NCBI GenBank assembly: GCA_016715985.1
Contig: JADJXD010000001.1
Coordinates: 310,001 to 374,000 of the forward strand
DNA from: Saprospiraceae bacterium
GTDB lineage: Bacteria > Bacteroidota > Bacteroidia > Chitinophagales > Saprospiraceae
Length of the DNA: 64,000 nucleotides
Direction: 5' to 3'
Every line of letters begins with the position of its first letter. Position 1 is the stretch's first letter. The notes below the pieces were generated by a model. The model searched no databases. It was not told the origin of the DNA and worked only from the letters and a program-made list of their open reading frames with translations. The translations under genes were made by a program, and so were the position numbers. This document shows positions 20,501 to 27,906 of this stretch, piece by piece.

Positions 20501-20975
20501 TGGCGCCAGTTGTAGAATATTGCATTGATACTGTGTTGTATTGATACAACCAGAAAGTGTATGGTGTCCCGGGTGTTAATCCTGTTATATTAAATCCAAA
20601 GGCAGCCGTACCACCTCCATCGCCGGGAATACTTCCAAAGATATATTGTGTTGCAGTCAAAGGGTCTGCAGGAGCGGTGGCTGTGGGGGAATAAAATAAT
20701 CTATAGACTACGTCGTTTACTCCAACATTATTTGGGCCACACGCCAAGAACACTTCTCCCGGACCTCCGCTTGGGTTTGCTACAAACCCGACAGGTGTTG
20801 CCGGCTGAGTGTATGTGTGTGTAATAAATGTGAAACTGAGAAAAACAAAGCATAAAAGTGATAGTCCTTTAATTTTACCATCTTTTAAATTATTACTTCC
20901 GCTACTTAGCTTTTGAAGTAATGTTCGGGGGAATGCAAATCGATTAAAATTCACATTAAGTTCATCTATTCTCAT
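10878..20975 (-). CDS. Giant multi-module T9SS surface protein with glycan-binding-like, C-type lectin and HYR domains
   Basis: 3365 aa with an extended signal peptide (hydrophobic core ~38-52). Modules: two fibronectin-III-like repeats (~60-280, TPVGFVANPSGG); two glycan-binding-like modules (~290-612; NYDPNWGQSGHTL ... YLDNIYF); two ~110-residue repeats (~622-845; FITDGNDVTVNVELLD), similar to domains attached to GH16 enzymes; two further modules of the first type (~845-1190) and one variant (~1195-1358); three or more Ig-like repeats (~1368-1770; TYLWSTGA); a C-type lectin domain (~1870-2012) with EPN and WND motifs; HYR region (~2015-2950); dockerin-like (~3018-3070), cohesin-like (~3138-3268) and a type A T9SS sorting domain at the end. 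It is likely a cell-surface adhesin or glycan-capturing protein. The same modules recur in two proteins of the downstream glucan operon. The C-terminal third is shared with the gene at 3280-9795. Confidence 0.85.
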   Translation of the reverse strand: MRIDELNVNFNRFAFPRTLLQKLSSGSNNLKDGKIKGLSLLCFVFLSFTFITHTYTQPATPVGFVANPSGGPGEVFLACGPNNVGVNDVVYRLFYSPTATAPADPLTATQYIFGSIPGDGGGTAAFGFNITGLTPGTPYTFWLYQYNTVSMQYSTTGATATQTSGAGGPPPTPVGFVANPSGGAGQVFLACGPNNVGANNIVYRLFYSPTATAPADPLAATQYIFGTTAGDGNGTNAFGFNITGLTPSTGYTFWLYQYNSVSMEYSAVPAMATQTSGAAAPISGPTNNAPNPTCPAPNVISIYGGSYTNIATNYDPNWGQSGHTLVNPNFNPGTGNLVLAYPNFNYQGTLLTPTNASAMEYLHFDVWTTANPATTTLQVSPINQGTGPVEVLVTVPFVSGTWTSVVIPKSAFAGMTWDNVFQLKFAANGPGSIVPVDIYLDNIYFSNCAPTAPTTNAPDPTCPASDVISIYGESYTSIATNYDPNWGQSGHTLVNPNFNPGTGNLVLAYPNFNYQGTLLTPTNAAAMEYLHFDVWTAANPATTILQVSPINQGTGPAEVLVTVPYNSGEWTKVVLPKSAFAGMTWDNIFQMKFAANGPGSIVPVDIYLDNIYFSTAACGPSNVACTGTVTNAAQGTFINGFTYEFITDGNDVTVNVELLDMQQGLIAFIQTMNPNFAEFPMTNTGGQNFSRTFTNQTQGDPFNFAIKFAWAAGGLAVSEPLNFEVGDCQINPPVECSGTSTTAVQGSFTNGFNYEFITDGNDVTVNVELLDIQPGLVAFIQTMNPNFAEFPMTNTGGQNFSRTFTNQTQGAPFNFAIKFAWAAGGLAVSDVLSFTVGDCPPTVPTAPTTNLPNPICAAANVINIYGGAYPTNIATNYNPNWGQSGFCCVNPAFDPGTGNVVLAYPMFNYQGTELITTDASTMQFLNFDVWTNANPGTTILQVSPINGNSPTATGPAEVLVTVPYTSGGWTRVSIPKSTFTGMTWNSVFQLKFAANGPGSVVPVDIYLDNIYFSNCAPTSPTTNLPNPTCAAANVINIYSGAYPTNIATNYNPNWGQSGFCCVNPDFNPGSGNLVLAYPMFNYQGTELVTTNASSMQYLNFDVWTNANPGTTILQVSPINGNSPTATGPAEVLVTVPYTSGGWTRVSIPKSAFTGMTWNSVFQLKFAANGPGSTVPVDIYLDNIYFSTCAPAEPSFAAPTPTCAPANVISMFSNVYPNVPVDTWRTPWSSAMLNDIQIAGNDTKLYTNLDFVGIETVGPNMMNLSNMTFMHLDIWTPNMTTVRVKLVDFGTNGVFGGGDDSEHEVILNCNTLSAWNSFHIPLSGFTGLKSRMRIAQMIISGLPAGQGTLYVDNVYFTTCAATTPTVIAATISITETSGVANNDGIICQGATATLTASGGGTYLWSTGAVTPSIAVTTAGNYIVTVTNASGCSSTVTQAITVTPLPTVTITATENSGTTNNDGIICAGSSVTLTASGGTTYLWSTGATTAAIVLTPATTTTYTVTVTNSNACTAISSRTVTVNPLPIASIAVTETSGTTNNDGTICFGAGSVLTASGGNTYLWSTGASTAAITVNPGTTSTYTVTVTNSATGCSAITSRSIIVNQLPVVSFTSSSAALCVGGMRQLTGNPIGGTFMVTNGPGSVLNGLLTVTGVGVVSLSYTFTDVNGCSAIATQSITVNAVPVITVQPVDAASCSGGNVTFSVTATLAAGTLQYQWQQLINGTWTNITGATAASYTVMNVTEAMNNTRYRVIITNGLNTACSVTSNVAILGVHIPGAMTCNNHVNVSLDENCGFSAFSDFFIEGPNSEMFYEVILRTSTGQIVPQSQVRNFLGQILTVTVRDICSGNNCWGTVKFEDKFAPILDCPCTSAPPNVSAFREIARTNDKIYYRSNGTFSWQNAYAHSLSIGGQMVAINSAAENALIKAGMDANYPAGWRVWIGLTDNEAYGGTEANTSPTNGWVWVNGDPVTYTNWGAGEPNGINPGEDYVEMFASGVWNDNTNTSFIQGYILEVDNCSYTCADINRVINSTLITNNPNLLTADACGPVTGTFSDELTGDDCDGQQIVRSWVVTDGSGNTAECQQIFTFRRLTLADVLSPAAVVDLTCKDATDPASIAAKLGVGAAYPTVLVGGIATAVNNQICNIYTTYSDSEIGACGLHCHGNKKVIRTWTLVDWCLTSVQTRTQVIKAVDDEAPTAILKDTIVSTRPWDCTADFFVPNPWELHDDCDINPTWTVKGPVGVTIVPAVQVVNGVSGPHPLYKWRAVGAPKGVHDFKYTFVDCCGNERIIISKVTVEDKTPPTPVAKRDVVIGLVPGYDANGVQDGQAKLFAESIDNGSHDNCSGVRLEVRRPLGPACGNDGLVVNPQTGLRHNNNRTFSNRVNLPNYSPNDTDNGEFVKFCCEDLDAIVVDANGDGLIDELDRGFHEVILRVWDDGNMNGIIGDAGDNWNETWAFVKVESKVPPVITCPADATIHCDWAIETRTASTPVTGIDFTKTGLPTAYGVCSNPTITFQDQLQLNQCGIGIINRTFTIVEGGTTRQCVQRITVAASTSQQEWVVTPPSASVPEVGCDGPTEAQIKSNQPTWVNGPCDVIGVSHKVWEFEFEDGVCKKWVVEYKLVNWCDNEERGPYTKMFVYKDVVPPTFENCRDTMFAVDQNCELRGLTLTKRANDTGGCIDNGWIKWVVIVDLWADGTPDYEWSSFLPVGNDVNNAQTGNFAAIQDNNGNGIKDIYVAPTANGGVVSITIPEPIVGKMSNHKVTWKATDGCHNYVTCHEDFMVADKKPPTPVCVPLSTALMADPDGDGPAGPMVELWAIDFNVKSYDNCTPEEDLLYTFDNVAPQVTDKVVFNRLINIDIPHYFDNTGGLLRFPADLTNGQQKAIVDKYLRGEENTTGNGVIQLWNPATRSSAKVWTDVVLEPGTNKGEAQVMMSVWDKKFNVDFCWTNLKLICNTCDGGTTGSRVSGTVMTETGQTVNQVGVVFEVNHPEYPKTIMTGTNGVYGLVLDNGMNLGVKANKGGDYLNGVSTLDLVLIQRHILGLQPLNSAYKMIAADATNDGKVTAADLTELRKLILGITNELPNNASWRFPISAQGMDIENPWPFVEQITINNIFQDMPDQNFVAVKIGDVNGSASAGINNPALESRSAKSVQFTAVDRTVAAGEVVTVAISGSDFANVYGYQFTMNLKGASFVEVGSGAVEMTAANVGVLATDVVTMSYASSEGVTVNNDETLFTVVLRAEKAGKLSEMITLGSEVTKAEAYAGADLQVSNVTLNMRTEGALADAAALFQNEPNPFRGQTTVSYYLPEAASTVITVYDVTGRVITVRKADAAKGMNSEVFNKEQIGVSGVLYYKLESGDFAATKKMIVIE
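12150..14429 (-). repeat. Near-identical 2.28-kb paralogous block, copy 2
   Basis: Counterpart of 4552-6831. Between this block and the tail repeat (about 11580-12149) the two genes differ much more, for example in the strands before the dockerin and after it, giving a mosaic similarity profile. Confidence 0.9.
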
Positions 20976-21251
20976 GAGATTTGAGTGGTTGGTTATTAAA
21001 TTAATTCAATAATTATTTCTTACAATTTTATGTAAAAAACAAATAAATTATCATTCTAAAATTCGTCTAAAAAAAATAAAATTATCTTAAAAAAATACAA
21101 TATTTAAATTTTCCTATAAAAGGCGCAATGTACATATAAGAAACAACTACAACAGAACGATTTATACAAATTTTTTTTATTATATGAAAAAATATTGACT
21201 TTAAACTATACTTATGGATTTAAAATACTCTAATTTAATTCCCATAAAATA
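20976..21251. other. AT-rich intergenic spacer, no gene seen
   Basis: Between the stop of the Cys-repeat protein and the start of the 3365-aa protein on the minus strand. It is almost all A/T. No hairpin terminator and no perfect TAnnTTTG box on the minus strand were found, so the promoter of the giant gene is not located. Confidence 0.5.
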
Positions 21252-24200
21252 CTATTCCAATAAAGTTACATTCCCTGCCTTCTTTTCAAATTCACCATTT
21301 AAAAATTCAATCTGAACGACATACGTATAAACGCCTGTTCTAACTTTCCTGCCATTATACTTGCCATCCCAACTGTTCTGAATGTCATTGGATGAAAAAT
21401 TAGTTCTTGAAAACACTTTCGTTCCCCATCTGTCAAAAATTTCAAAACTAATTACTTCCTTTATATCCGCCCCAACGAATACCATAAAATTATCATTATT
21501 CCCATCACCATTCGGACTGAATATATTGGGCATAAAACCTGATTTAATCAGTTTTATTGGGGTACCTATACATTCAATACAAATCGTCCCATCACAATCC
21601 AAGATTGTTTCAGAGTCATTTTCTGTATTTGGATTTCCATCATCGCAGGGCTGGATAGTAACAGCTTCTGAAGCACAATCTTGTATGACACCCATGCAAG
21701 GAATGCAGATACTGCCATCGCAATTCAACACTGTTTGTACGTCATTTATGGTACAAGGATTTCCATCATCACAATTTACATTAGATTTGTCACCGTTTAA
21801 ACAACTGATTGGGGTACCTGCACAAGGCAAGCAAATTGAATTGTTATTACAAGCATCTACGGTTTGTACATCATTAATAGTACATGGATTGCCATCATCA
21901 CAAGGAAGTATAAGTGTGGAGACACATGCGACTAATGGGGTTCCCATACAAGGTACACATATCCTGCTATCACTGTTTAATATGATTTCTGTATCATTAT
22001 CAGTACATGGATTTCCATCATCACAGGACCTAAAAGTTGTAGCGCCGGAACTACAATCTACAGGTATTCCCTGACAAGGAATACACACTCTTCCATCACA
22101 ATCCAAAATGGTTTCAACATCATTTTCTGTACCGGAATCTCCATCATCACAAGGTCGCTGAGTACTCGGCCCTGTTGTACAGTCAATTGGACTACCCATA
22201 CATGGCATACATACACTGTTATCACAATTCAATACTGTTTGGACATCATTAATGGTACAAGGATTGCCGTCATTACAACTTACAACTGAAGTTGGTCCAT
22301 CTGAACATGAAATCAACGTACCAACACATGGAACACATATAATGCTGTTGTCACATGCGTCAACAGATTGCATATCATTAATAGTACACGGATTTCCATC
22401 ATTACATGGAAGTACGATAGTAGTAGAACATGCCCCTAATGGTACGCCTGTGCAGGGCACACAGATACTTCCATCACTATCTAAAATGGTTTCCGTATCG
22501 TTTTCTGTACATGGATTACCATCATTACATGGTTGCACTGTAGTCGAACCGGAATTACAATTCACCGGAATCCCCTGACATGGGATACAAATACTACCGT
22601 CACAATTCAGAATTGTCTCAGTATCATTAGTTGTATTGGGGTTTCCATCATCACATGACTGAACAGTAGATGGACCAGTTGTACAATCTACTAAACTTCC
22701 CATACAAGGCATACATATACTGCCATCACAATCCAAAATTATACGTATATCATTAATGGTACATGGATTGCCGTCGTCACAATTTTGAATAGATTGTGCG
22801 TCATTTTCCATACATGTCATTAAAATACCCATACAAGGTATGCAAACCACGCTGTTATCACAAGCATCAAGAGTTTGTGTATCATTATAAGTACATGGAT
22901 TTCCATCATCACAAGTAACAATTATCAAAGTTGAACATGCTGCTAATGCTGTTCCGGCACAGGGTACACAAATACTTCCATCACTGTCCAGAATTATTTC
23001 TGTATCATTTTCAGTACATGGATTTCCGTCATCACAGGACTGAACTGTTGTCGCTCCTGAATTACATGCAATTAGTACGCCTTGACAAGGTACACAAACA
23101 TTTCCATCACAATCCAGAATGGTTTCAATATCGTTTTCTGTATTTGGGTCTCCATCGTCACACGGCTGTACAGTTATAGGGCCGGTTGTGCAATCTATAA
23201 CCGTGCCCAAACAAGGAATACAAATGCTATTATCACAATCCAAAATTGTTTGTACATCGTTAGAAGTACATGGATTGCCGTCGTCACAACTTATAACTGA
23301 AGTCCCTCCATCTGCACAAGAAACTAATGTACCTGCACATGGTACGCAGATTATACTGTTGTCACAAGCATCAACGGATTGGGTATCATTAATAGTACAA
23401 GGATTTCCATCATCACAGGCAAGCATAATAGTTGAATTACATACAGCAAAAGGCGTACCCATACAAGGCACACAGACGCTACCATCACTATCCAGAATAG
23501 TTTCTGTATCATTTTCTGTACATGGATTACCATCATCACACGGTTGAACAGTTGTAGATCCGGAACTGCAATTAACAGGTACTCCCTGACAAGGAACACA
23601 AATACTTCCGTCACAATTTAAGATCGTTTGTGTGTCATTCTCTGTATTAGGATTACCATCATCACAATTTACTACCGTAGTAGGGCCACTTGCACAAGTT
23701 ATAAGTGCTCCGGTACATGGCCCGCAAGTGATACTGTTATCACAAGCGTCAGCGGATTGCATATCATTAGTTGTACAAGGATTTCCATCATTGCATGGAA
23801 GCATTATTGTGTTGGAACAGGATACAACCGGCGTTCCTGCACAGGGTGCACAAACTATACTATTGTCACATGACTCGACTGTTTGCATATCGTTGATAGT
23901 ACAAGGATTTCCATCATTACATGGAAGCATTATTGTGTTGGAACAGGACACAACAGGGGTTCCTGCACAGGGTACACAAACTATACTATTATCACATGAC
24001 TCGACTGTTTGCATGTCGTTGATAGTACACGGATTTCCATCATTACATGGAAGCAATATTGTACTGGAACAGGATACAACAGGAGTTCCTGTACAGGGCA
24101 CACAAACTATACTGATGTTGCATGACTCGACTGTTTGCATATCGTTGATAGTACACGGATTTCCATCATTACAAGGAAGCATAATTGTATTGGAACAGGA

Positions 24201-25403
24201 TGCAACCGGCGTTCCCGCACAAGGCACACAAACTATACTATTGTCGCATGACTCGACTGTTTGCATGTCGTTGATAGTGCATGGATTTCCATCATTACAT
24301 GGAAGCATTGTTGTGTTGGAACAGGATGCAACCGGAGTACCTGCACAGGGTACACAAACTATATTATTGTCACATGCATCTACGGATCTAATATCATTTA
24401 TGGTACAAGGATTTCCATCATCGCAGGGTTGATTGATTGTACTGGAACATGACACAACAGGGGTACCGGCACATGGGACACAAACAATACTGTTATCACA
24501 AGCATCGACTGTTTCCATGTCATTAACTGTACACGGATCACCATCATTACAAGGAAGCATCATTGTATTTGTACATGAAGCGACCGGTGTGCCCGTACAA
24601 GGTACACACACAACACTATTGTTACAAGCCTGTACGGTTTGAATATCATTTTCGGTACAAGGGTCACCATCGTTACAAGCAATTATCACTGTATTCGAAC
24701 ACGGGACAATCGGTACACCGGCACATGGGACACAGATACTTCCATCACAATTCAATAAGGTCTGCATGTCATTATCCGTGCATGGGTCGTTATCGTTACA
24801 CGGTTGCATGGTCTGTGTGCCGGCAAGACAACCTGTACCATTACATGTCTGATCCGCGACTGTTACTGTTACTGTTATAGTGTAGGTATAAGCTATATGT
24901 CCATTTGTAACAGCATTGCATCCGGGATTTGACACAGGTATAATATCTACACTAAAATTACCTCCGAAATCTGCTTCAAGATTCGGATTAATACTACCAC
25001 CTAGCGGACATCCAAAATTAAATTGAGGAGGACTTGTATTAGGTGCAAAATTAGGTTCTCCAATCAAATTAGTTGATGGCAAACACGTTGCACCTCCACT
25101 ATATGTTCCGCATCCATAATACAAATTATAGTAAAGTGTTGGATGAGGGCAAACATTATTGTTCACATAACCAGTAAGTACTATATTTACAGTTATACCA
25201 ACAATTTTTTGGCAGGGATTTGTACTTGCCGGCAACGTAAAGTCATGGGCATAACCATCGCTATGTTGTGAAGTATTGCCAAGTCCAAGAAAAGCTTTTC
25301 TATCCAAGCCAATCATAGCATCACCTTGGTCTTGGAAAAATACCTGCCCGAAGGATAAATCCGCCAGAAAAATCAATAATGATACTATTATAAATCTAAA
25401 CAT
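21252..25403 (-). CDS. T9SS type B surface protein with 26 tandem Cys-rich DGNPCT repeats
   Basis: 1383 aa. Signal peptide (residues 1-19, ending SFG), then a unique N-terminal domain (~20-200) with several Cys. Next come 26 tandem repeats of 41-44 residues, typically C(N/D)DGNPCTxND...C(D)NSI(V)CVPCxGTP...C. The Asp/Asn-rich DGNPCTxND core resembles Ca-binding Cys-rich repeats of myxobacterial and other secreted proteins. The last ~90 residues are a gliding-motility-type C-terminal (CHU_C, T9SS type B) domain: FSPNGDGNND, FDRWGTKVF, WDGKYNGRKVRTGVYTYVV. It is likely a rod-like, disulfide-stapled extracellular stalk or adhesin. It lies 107 nt after the glucan operon, but a terminator and its own -7 box separate them. 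No ligand can be inferred. Confidence 0.85.
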   Translation of the reverse strand: MFRFIIVSLLIFLADLSFGQVFFQDQGDAMIGLDRKAFLGLGNTSQHSDGYAHDFTLPASTNPCQKIVGITVNIVLTGYVNNNVCPHPTLYYNLYYGCGTYSGGATCLPSTNLIGEPNFAPNTSPPQFNFGCPLGGSINPNLEADFGGNFSVDIIPVSNPGCNAVTNGHIAYTYTITVTVTVADQTCNGTGCLAGTQTMQPCNDNDPCTDNDMQTLLNCDGSICVPCAGVPIVPCSNTVIIACNDGDPCTENDIQTVQACNNSVVCVPCTGTPVASCTNTMMLPCNDGDPCTVNDMETVDACDNSIVCVPCAGTPVVSCSSTINQPCDDGNPCTINDIRSVDACDNNIVCVPCAGTPVASCSNTTMLPCNDGNPCTINDMQTVESCDNSIVCVPCAGTPVASCSNTIMLPCNDGNPCTINDMQTVESCNISIVCVPCTGTPVVSCSSTILLPCNDGNPCTINDMQTVESCDNSIVCVPCAGTPVVSCSNTIMLPCNDGNPCTINDMQTVESCDNSIVCAPCAGTPVVSCSNTIMLPCNDGNPCTTNDMQSADACDNSITCGPCTGALITCASGPTTVVNCDDGNPNTENDTQTILNCDGSICVPCQGVPVNCSSGSTTVQPCDDGNPCTENDTETILDSDGSVCVPCMGTPFAVCNSTIMLACDDGNPCTINDTQSVDACDNSIICVPCAGTLVSCADGGTSVISCDDGNPCTSNDVQTILDCDNSICIPCLGTVIDCTTGPITVQPCDDGDPNTENDIETILDCDGNVCVPCQGVLIACNSGATTVQSCDDGNPCTENDTEIILDSDGSICVPCAGTALAACSTLIIVTCDDGNPCTYNDTQTLDACDNSVVCIPCMGILMTCMENDAQSIQNCDDGNPCTINDIRIILDCDGSICMPCMGSLVDCTTGPSTVQSCDDGNPNTTNDTETILNCDGSICIPCQGIPVNCNSGSTTVQPCNDGNPCTENDTETILDSDGSICVPCTGVPLGACSTTIVLPCNDGNPCTINDMQSVDACDNSIICVPCVGTLISCSDGPTSVVSCNDGNPCTINDVQTVLNCDNSVCMPCMGSPIDCTTGPSTQRPCDDGDSGTENDVETILDCDGRVCIPCQGIPVDCSSGATTFRSCDDGNPCTDNDTEIILNSDSRICVPCMGTPLVACVSTLILPCDDGNPCTINDVQTVDACNNNSICLPCAGTPISCLNGDKSNVNCDDGNPCTINDVQTVLNCDGSICIPCMGVIQDCASEAVTIQPCDDGNPNTENDSETILDCDGTICIECIGTPIKLIKSGFMPNIFSPNGDGNNDNFMVFVGADIKEVISFEIFDRWGTKVFSRTNFSSNDIQNSWDGKYNGRKVRTGVYTYVVQIEFLNGEFEKKAGNVTLLE
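21556..24800 (-). repeat. 26-unit tandem coding repeat (~125 nt) with a four-unit ~504-nt higher-order repeat
   Basis: Unit starts recur every 123-132 nt from 24800 down. Every fourth unit from unit 10 on carries NPNTEND-type sequence lacking the second Cys, with starts at 23666, 23162, 22655, 22151 and 21647 (steps 504, 507, 504, 504). The following unit in each block (11, 15, 19, 23) lacks the third Cys (LDSDGS or LNSDSR). Units 4-8 form a separate, more uniform stretch. Confidence 0.9.
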
Positions 25404-25440
25404 TTAAGTTGGCTTGTCGGAAGAATTGAAAAATGAAATA

Positions 25441-25448
25441 CAAAAGTA
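25441..25448 (-). promoter_or_regulatory. Candidate -7 box (TACTTTTG) for the Cys-repeat gene
   Basis: Matches TAnnTTTG on the minus strand, 37 nt upstream of the ATG at 25403 and just past the terminator at 25465-25501. No good -33 TTG was found. Confidence 0.4.
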
Positions 25449-25464
25449 TTTGAGAATTAAACAA

Positions 25465-25501
25465 CAGAATGAGCCGTCACCTATAGTAACGACTCATTCT
25501 G
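25465..25501 (-). terminator. Terminator at the end of the glucan operon
   Basis: A 13-bp stem (CAGAATGAGTCGT / ACGGCTCATTCTG with one G-U pair) followed on the minus strand by TTGTTT. It lies 10 nt beyond the stop at 25511, so it marks the end of the operon. Confidence 0.7.
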
Positions 25502-25510
25502 CTTTATTTA

Positions 25511-27832
25511 TTAATTAATAATCAATCGTTGGGTTTGAATCTTATTATCGAAAGTCTGAAGTTTTATTATATAAATACCCTGATTCAGACCATCCGTTTT
25601 TATGCTTGCGCTGTTCAAAGTTCTGACAATCCTACCGGAAATGTCATAGATTTCAATTTTAGTGACATCCTTGCTGAATTGAACTTCGCCTCCATTCTGA
25701 ACAGGATTTGGAAATATCTTTACAACTTCCCTTTCTGAATCAACGTCATTGGTACTGACTGGTGAGTTATTGTAAAAATAAACATTATCCACAAATACAG
25801 TACTGGAACCGGAAGGCTGACCAACCAAGATTAATTGTGCAATATTTCTTTTAGTTATTAAACCCGCAAAATCACTCAATGGTATATCCAGGCTAAGCCA
25901 TTGACCTTGTGCAGGTAAATTAAAATTAACCTGATGCTCTACATCATCACCTCCATCAAAAGCGCCGTCAGCACCAAAATCAACCAACTTCACACCAAAA
26001 AAAGTAAAATTCGGAGACCACACATCCATATGAAAATGGGTCATAGCTGTAACATCAATTTGATTAGCAACCGTTTCTATTCCTACAAAATCCAATTGAG
26101 CATACTTTTTGGTTGGATTTCCTTGTATTAAAATGTCTGTAAGAATCGCAGAAGACCAATCTGTTCTCCAGGTATCTACCGGTACATCTGTATATGCATC
26201 ACTATATAAAGAAATTACTTTTGAAGGATCCACTGTTGGGGTTGGAGCTGCGGTTAACGGTTCATCTCCACCTGTTCCTTCCATCGGATTAAATGTTATA
26301 TTGTCTAAATATATAACATTTTCCTGCCCTCTTCCCGCTAAATTAAAGTCTGGAAATATAACAATTTGGTCATAGGGGCCTTCAGAAGCGGGAGGATTCA
26401 TATAGACTGAAAAATCGAAAGTGAGTTCTTCCCATTGATTAACTAATGTATTCGCTACTTTCAATTCAGGCATAGCCCATCCGGTTGTAGCTACAAGCTT
26501 AATCCCTACATCACTGATAACAGATTTCCACACCATAATTTTAATGGTAGAATTGGTTGCGTCTAAAACAAAAGGTCCCAGATCTGCACCATGCATTGAT
26601 TCAAAACCCGCCCACGGATTGCCTGATTGTATTGCTGTAAATTTTGCTACTTTCGAAGATGTGTTTATACCTGATGCATCAGGATTATCAATAATTTCCA
26701 ATGCAGGATTAGTATCATTTTCGAAAACAGTCCATGTCCAGTCTGCACCAAATCCTCCCGGTTCAAAGTCTATCGGGGCATTGGGGCCTGAGGTGGACGA
26801 ACCACTCTTTCTGAAATAAATGTTATCTATATAGATATCGCCGTTTCCTTCAAACTTCATCTGAAAAATACTTGCTAAATCAACACCCGCAAAAGCTGAT
26901 AAAGGTATATCAACGCTATTCCATCCTGTCGTAGGTACATCTAAAGCAAAACCTGTTTCCTGTGGTCCGGGACTAATCAGAAAGACACTCAATGCGGTTG
27001 AATTATTCGTCCAGTAATCTAAATGTAGAAATTCCATTTCAGAAACATCCTGACTGCTTCCCAATTCTAATCCTTGATAATTAAGTCCTGAATATTTCAA
27101 AGTGTTATTACCTTGAACCAAAATTTCTGTAACGACGGTAGCCTGACCCCAAAAAGGATTCAGATTGGAGCCCGGAATATTTGTGTAAGCATCGCTGAAA
27201 ACTGATATTACATCAGAAGGATTGTAAGTTGGCGTAGGAGCTGCTACATTTGGTCCATCTGTAGTACCAATGCCCTCAGAAAATGTTATATTATCAAAAT
27301 AAATGATATTGGTTTGTCCTCTGCCTGCCAGATTAAAATCAGGGAAAATAACAATTTGATCGTAAGCTCCTTCTGTTGCAGGTGGATTGCTGTAATTTGA
27401 AAAATTAAATGTAATTTCTTCCCATTCATTCACTTTGGTATTTGCGACTTTAATTTCAGGCAATGCCCATCCTGTAGGTGCTACTAATTTAATTCCTACA
27501 TCACTGATTTCAGATTTCCACACCATTATTTTTATGGTTGAATTGGATTCATTTAGAACAAATGGCCCGATATCTGCACCATGTAATGACTCACAACCTG
27601 CCCAGGGATTTCCTGATTGCAAAGCAGTGAATTTAGCTACTGTTGCTGAAGTATTAAGTCCGGATTGATCCGGATTCGCTAAAATCTCTAAAGCCGGATT
27701 GGTATCGTTTTCAAAAACTGTCCAGGTCCAATTGGCCCCGTTTCCGCCTGCTTCGAAATTAATCGGTGCATTCTGAGCAAAACTCAATGATCCCGTTATG
27801 ATCATTAAGAATAAAAATGTCAAGATTCTCAT
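25511..27832 (-). CDS. T9SS-secreted multi-module glycan-binding protein of the glucan operon
   Basis: 773 aa with a signal peptide ending SFAQ. Four binding-type modules and no catalytic domain: module 1 (~22-190) and module 3 (~350-520) are close repeats (INFE.GG.GA.WTWTVFENDTNPALEI; PFVL..SNSTIKIMVWKS). Module 2 (~200-345) matches the repeated modules of the 3365-aa protein (FWGQATV, FLHLDYW, IYIDNIYF). Module 4 (~530-690) matches its variant (VPVDTWRTDWSSA, DFGADGAFDGGDD). The end is a type A T9SS sorting domain (IFPNPVQNGGEVQFSKD, YDISGRIVRTL). It probably holds beta-glucan at the cell surface for the GH16 and barrel-glycosidase proteins. It is the last gene of the operon, 74 nt after the GH17 gene. 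The binding role is inferred from fold-like features and context. Confidence 0.75.
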   Translation of the reverse strand: MRILTFLFLMIITGSLSFAQNAPINFEAGGNGANWTWTVFENDTNPALEILANPDQSGLNTSATVAKFTALQSGNPWAGCESLHGADIGPFVLNESNSTIKIMVWKSEISDVGIKLVAPTGWALPEIKVANTKVNEWEEITFNFSNYSNPPATEGAYDQIVIFPDFNLAGRGQTNIIYFDNITFSEGIGTTDGPNVAAPTPTYNPSDVISVFSDAYTNIPGSNLNPFWGQATVVTEILVQGNNTLKYSGLNYQGLELGSSQDVSEMEFLHLDYWTNNSTALSVFLISPGPQETGFALDVPTTGWNSVDIPLSAFAGVDLASIFQMKFEGNGDIYIDNIYFRKSGSSTSGPNAPIDFEPGGFGADWTWTVFENDTNPALEIIDNPDASGINTSSKVAKFTAIQSGNPWAGFESMHGADLGPFVLDATNSTIKIMVWKSVISDVGIKLVATTGWAMPELKVANTLVNQWEELTFDFSVYMNPPASEGPYDQIVIFPDFNLAGRGQENVIYLDNITFNPMEGTGGDEPLTAAPTPTVDPSKVISLYSDAYTDVPVDTWRTDWSSAILTDILIQGNPTKKYAQLDFVGIETVANQIDVTAMTHFHMDVWSPNFTFFGVKLVDFGADGAFDGGDDVEHQVNFNLPAQGQWLSLDIPLSDFAGLITKRNIAQLILVGQPSGSSTVFVDNVYFYNNSPVSTNDVDSEREVVKIFPNPVQNGGEVQFSKDVTKIEIYDISGRIVRTLNSASIKTDGLNQGIYIIKLQTFDNKIQTQRLIIN

Positions 27833-27906
27833 ATTTATAAAATTTAAAAGGTTAGATATTAATAATTTTTAAACGCATTTACTATTTTTTTTCCATCAGT
27901 TAACAA

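Noticed and set aside
21556..24800. CRISPR-like regular repetition
   Set aside because: Period ~125 nt, diverged units and continuous protein coding; there are no short identical repeats, unique spacers or cas genes.
21382..24880. Several plus-strand open frames, the longest at 23632-24432 (266 aa)
   Set aside because: They are antisense shadows of the Cys-repeat gene; the repeated minus-strand pattern, signal peptide and T9SS domain show which strand codes.
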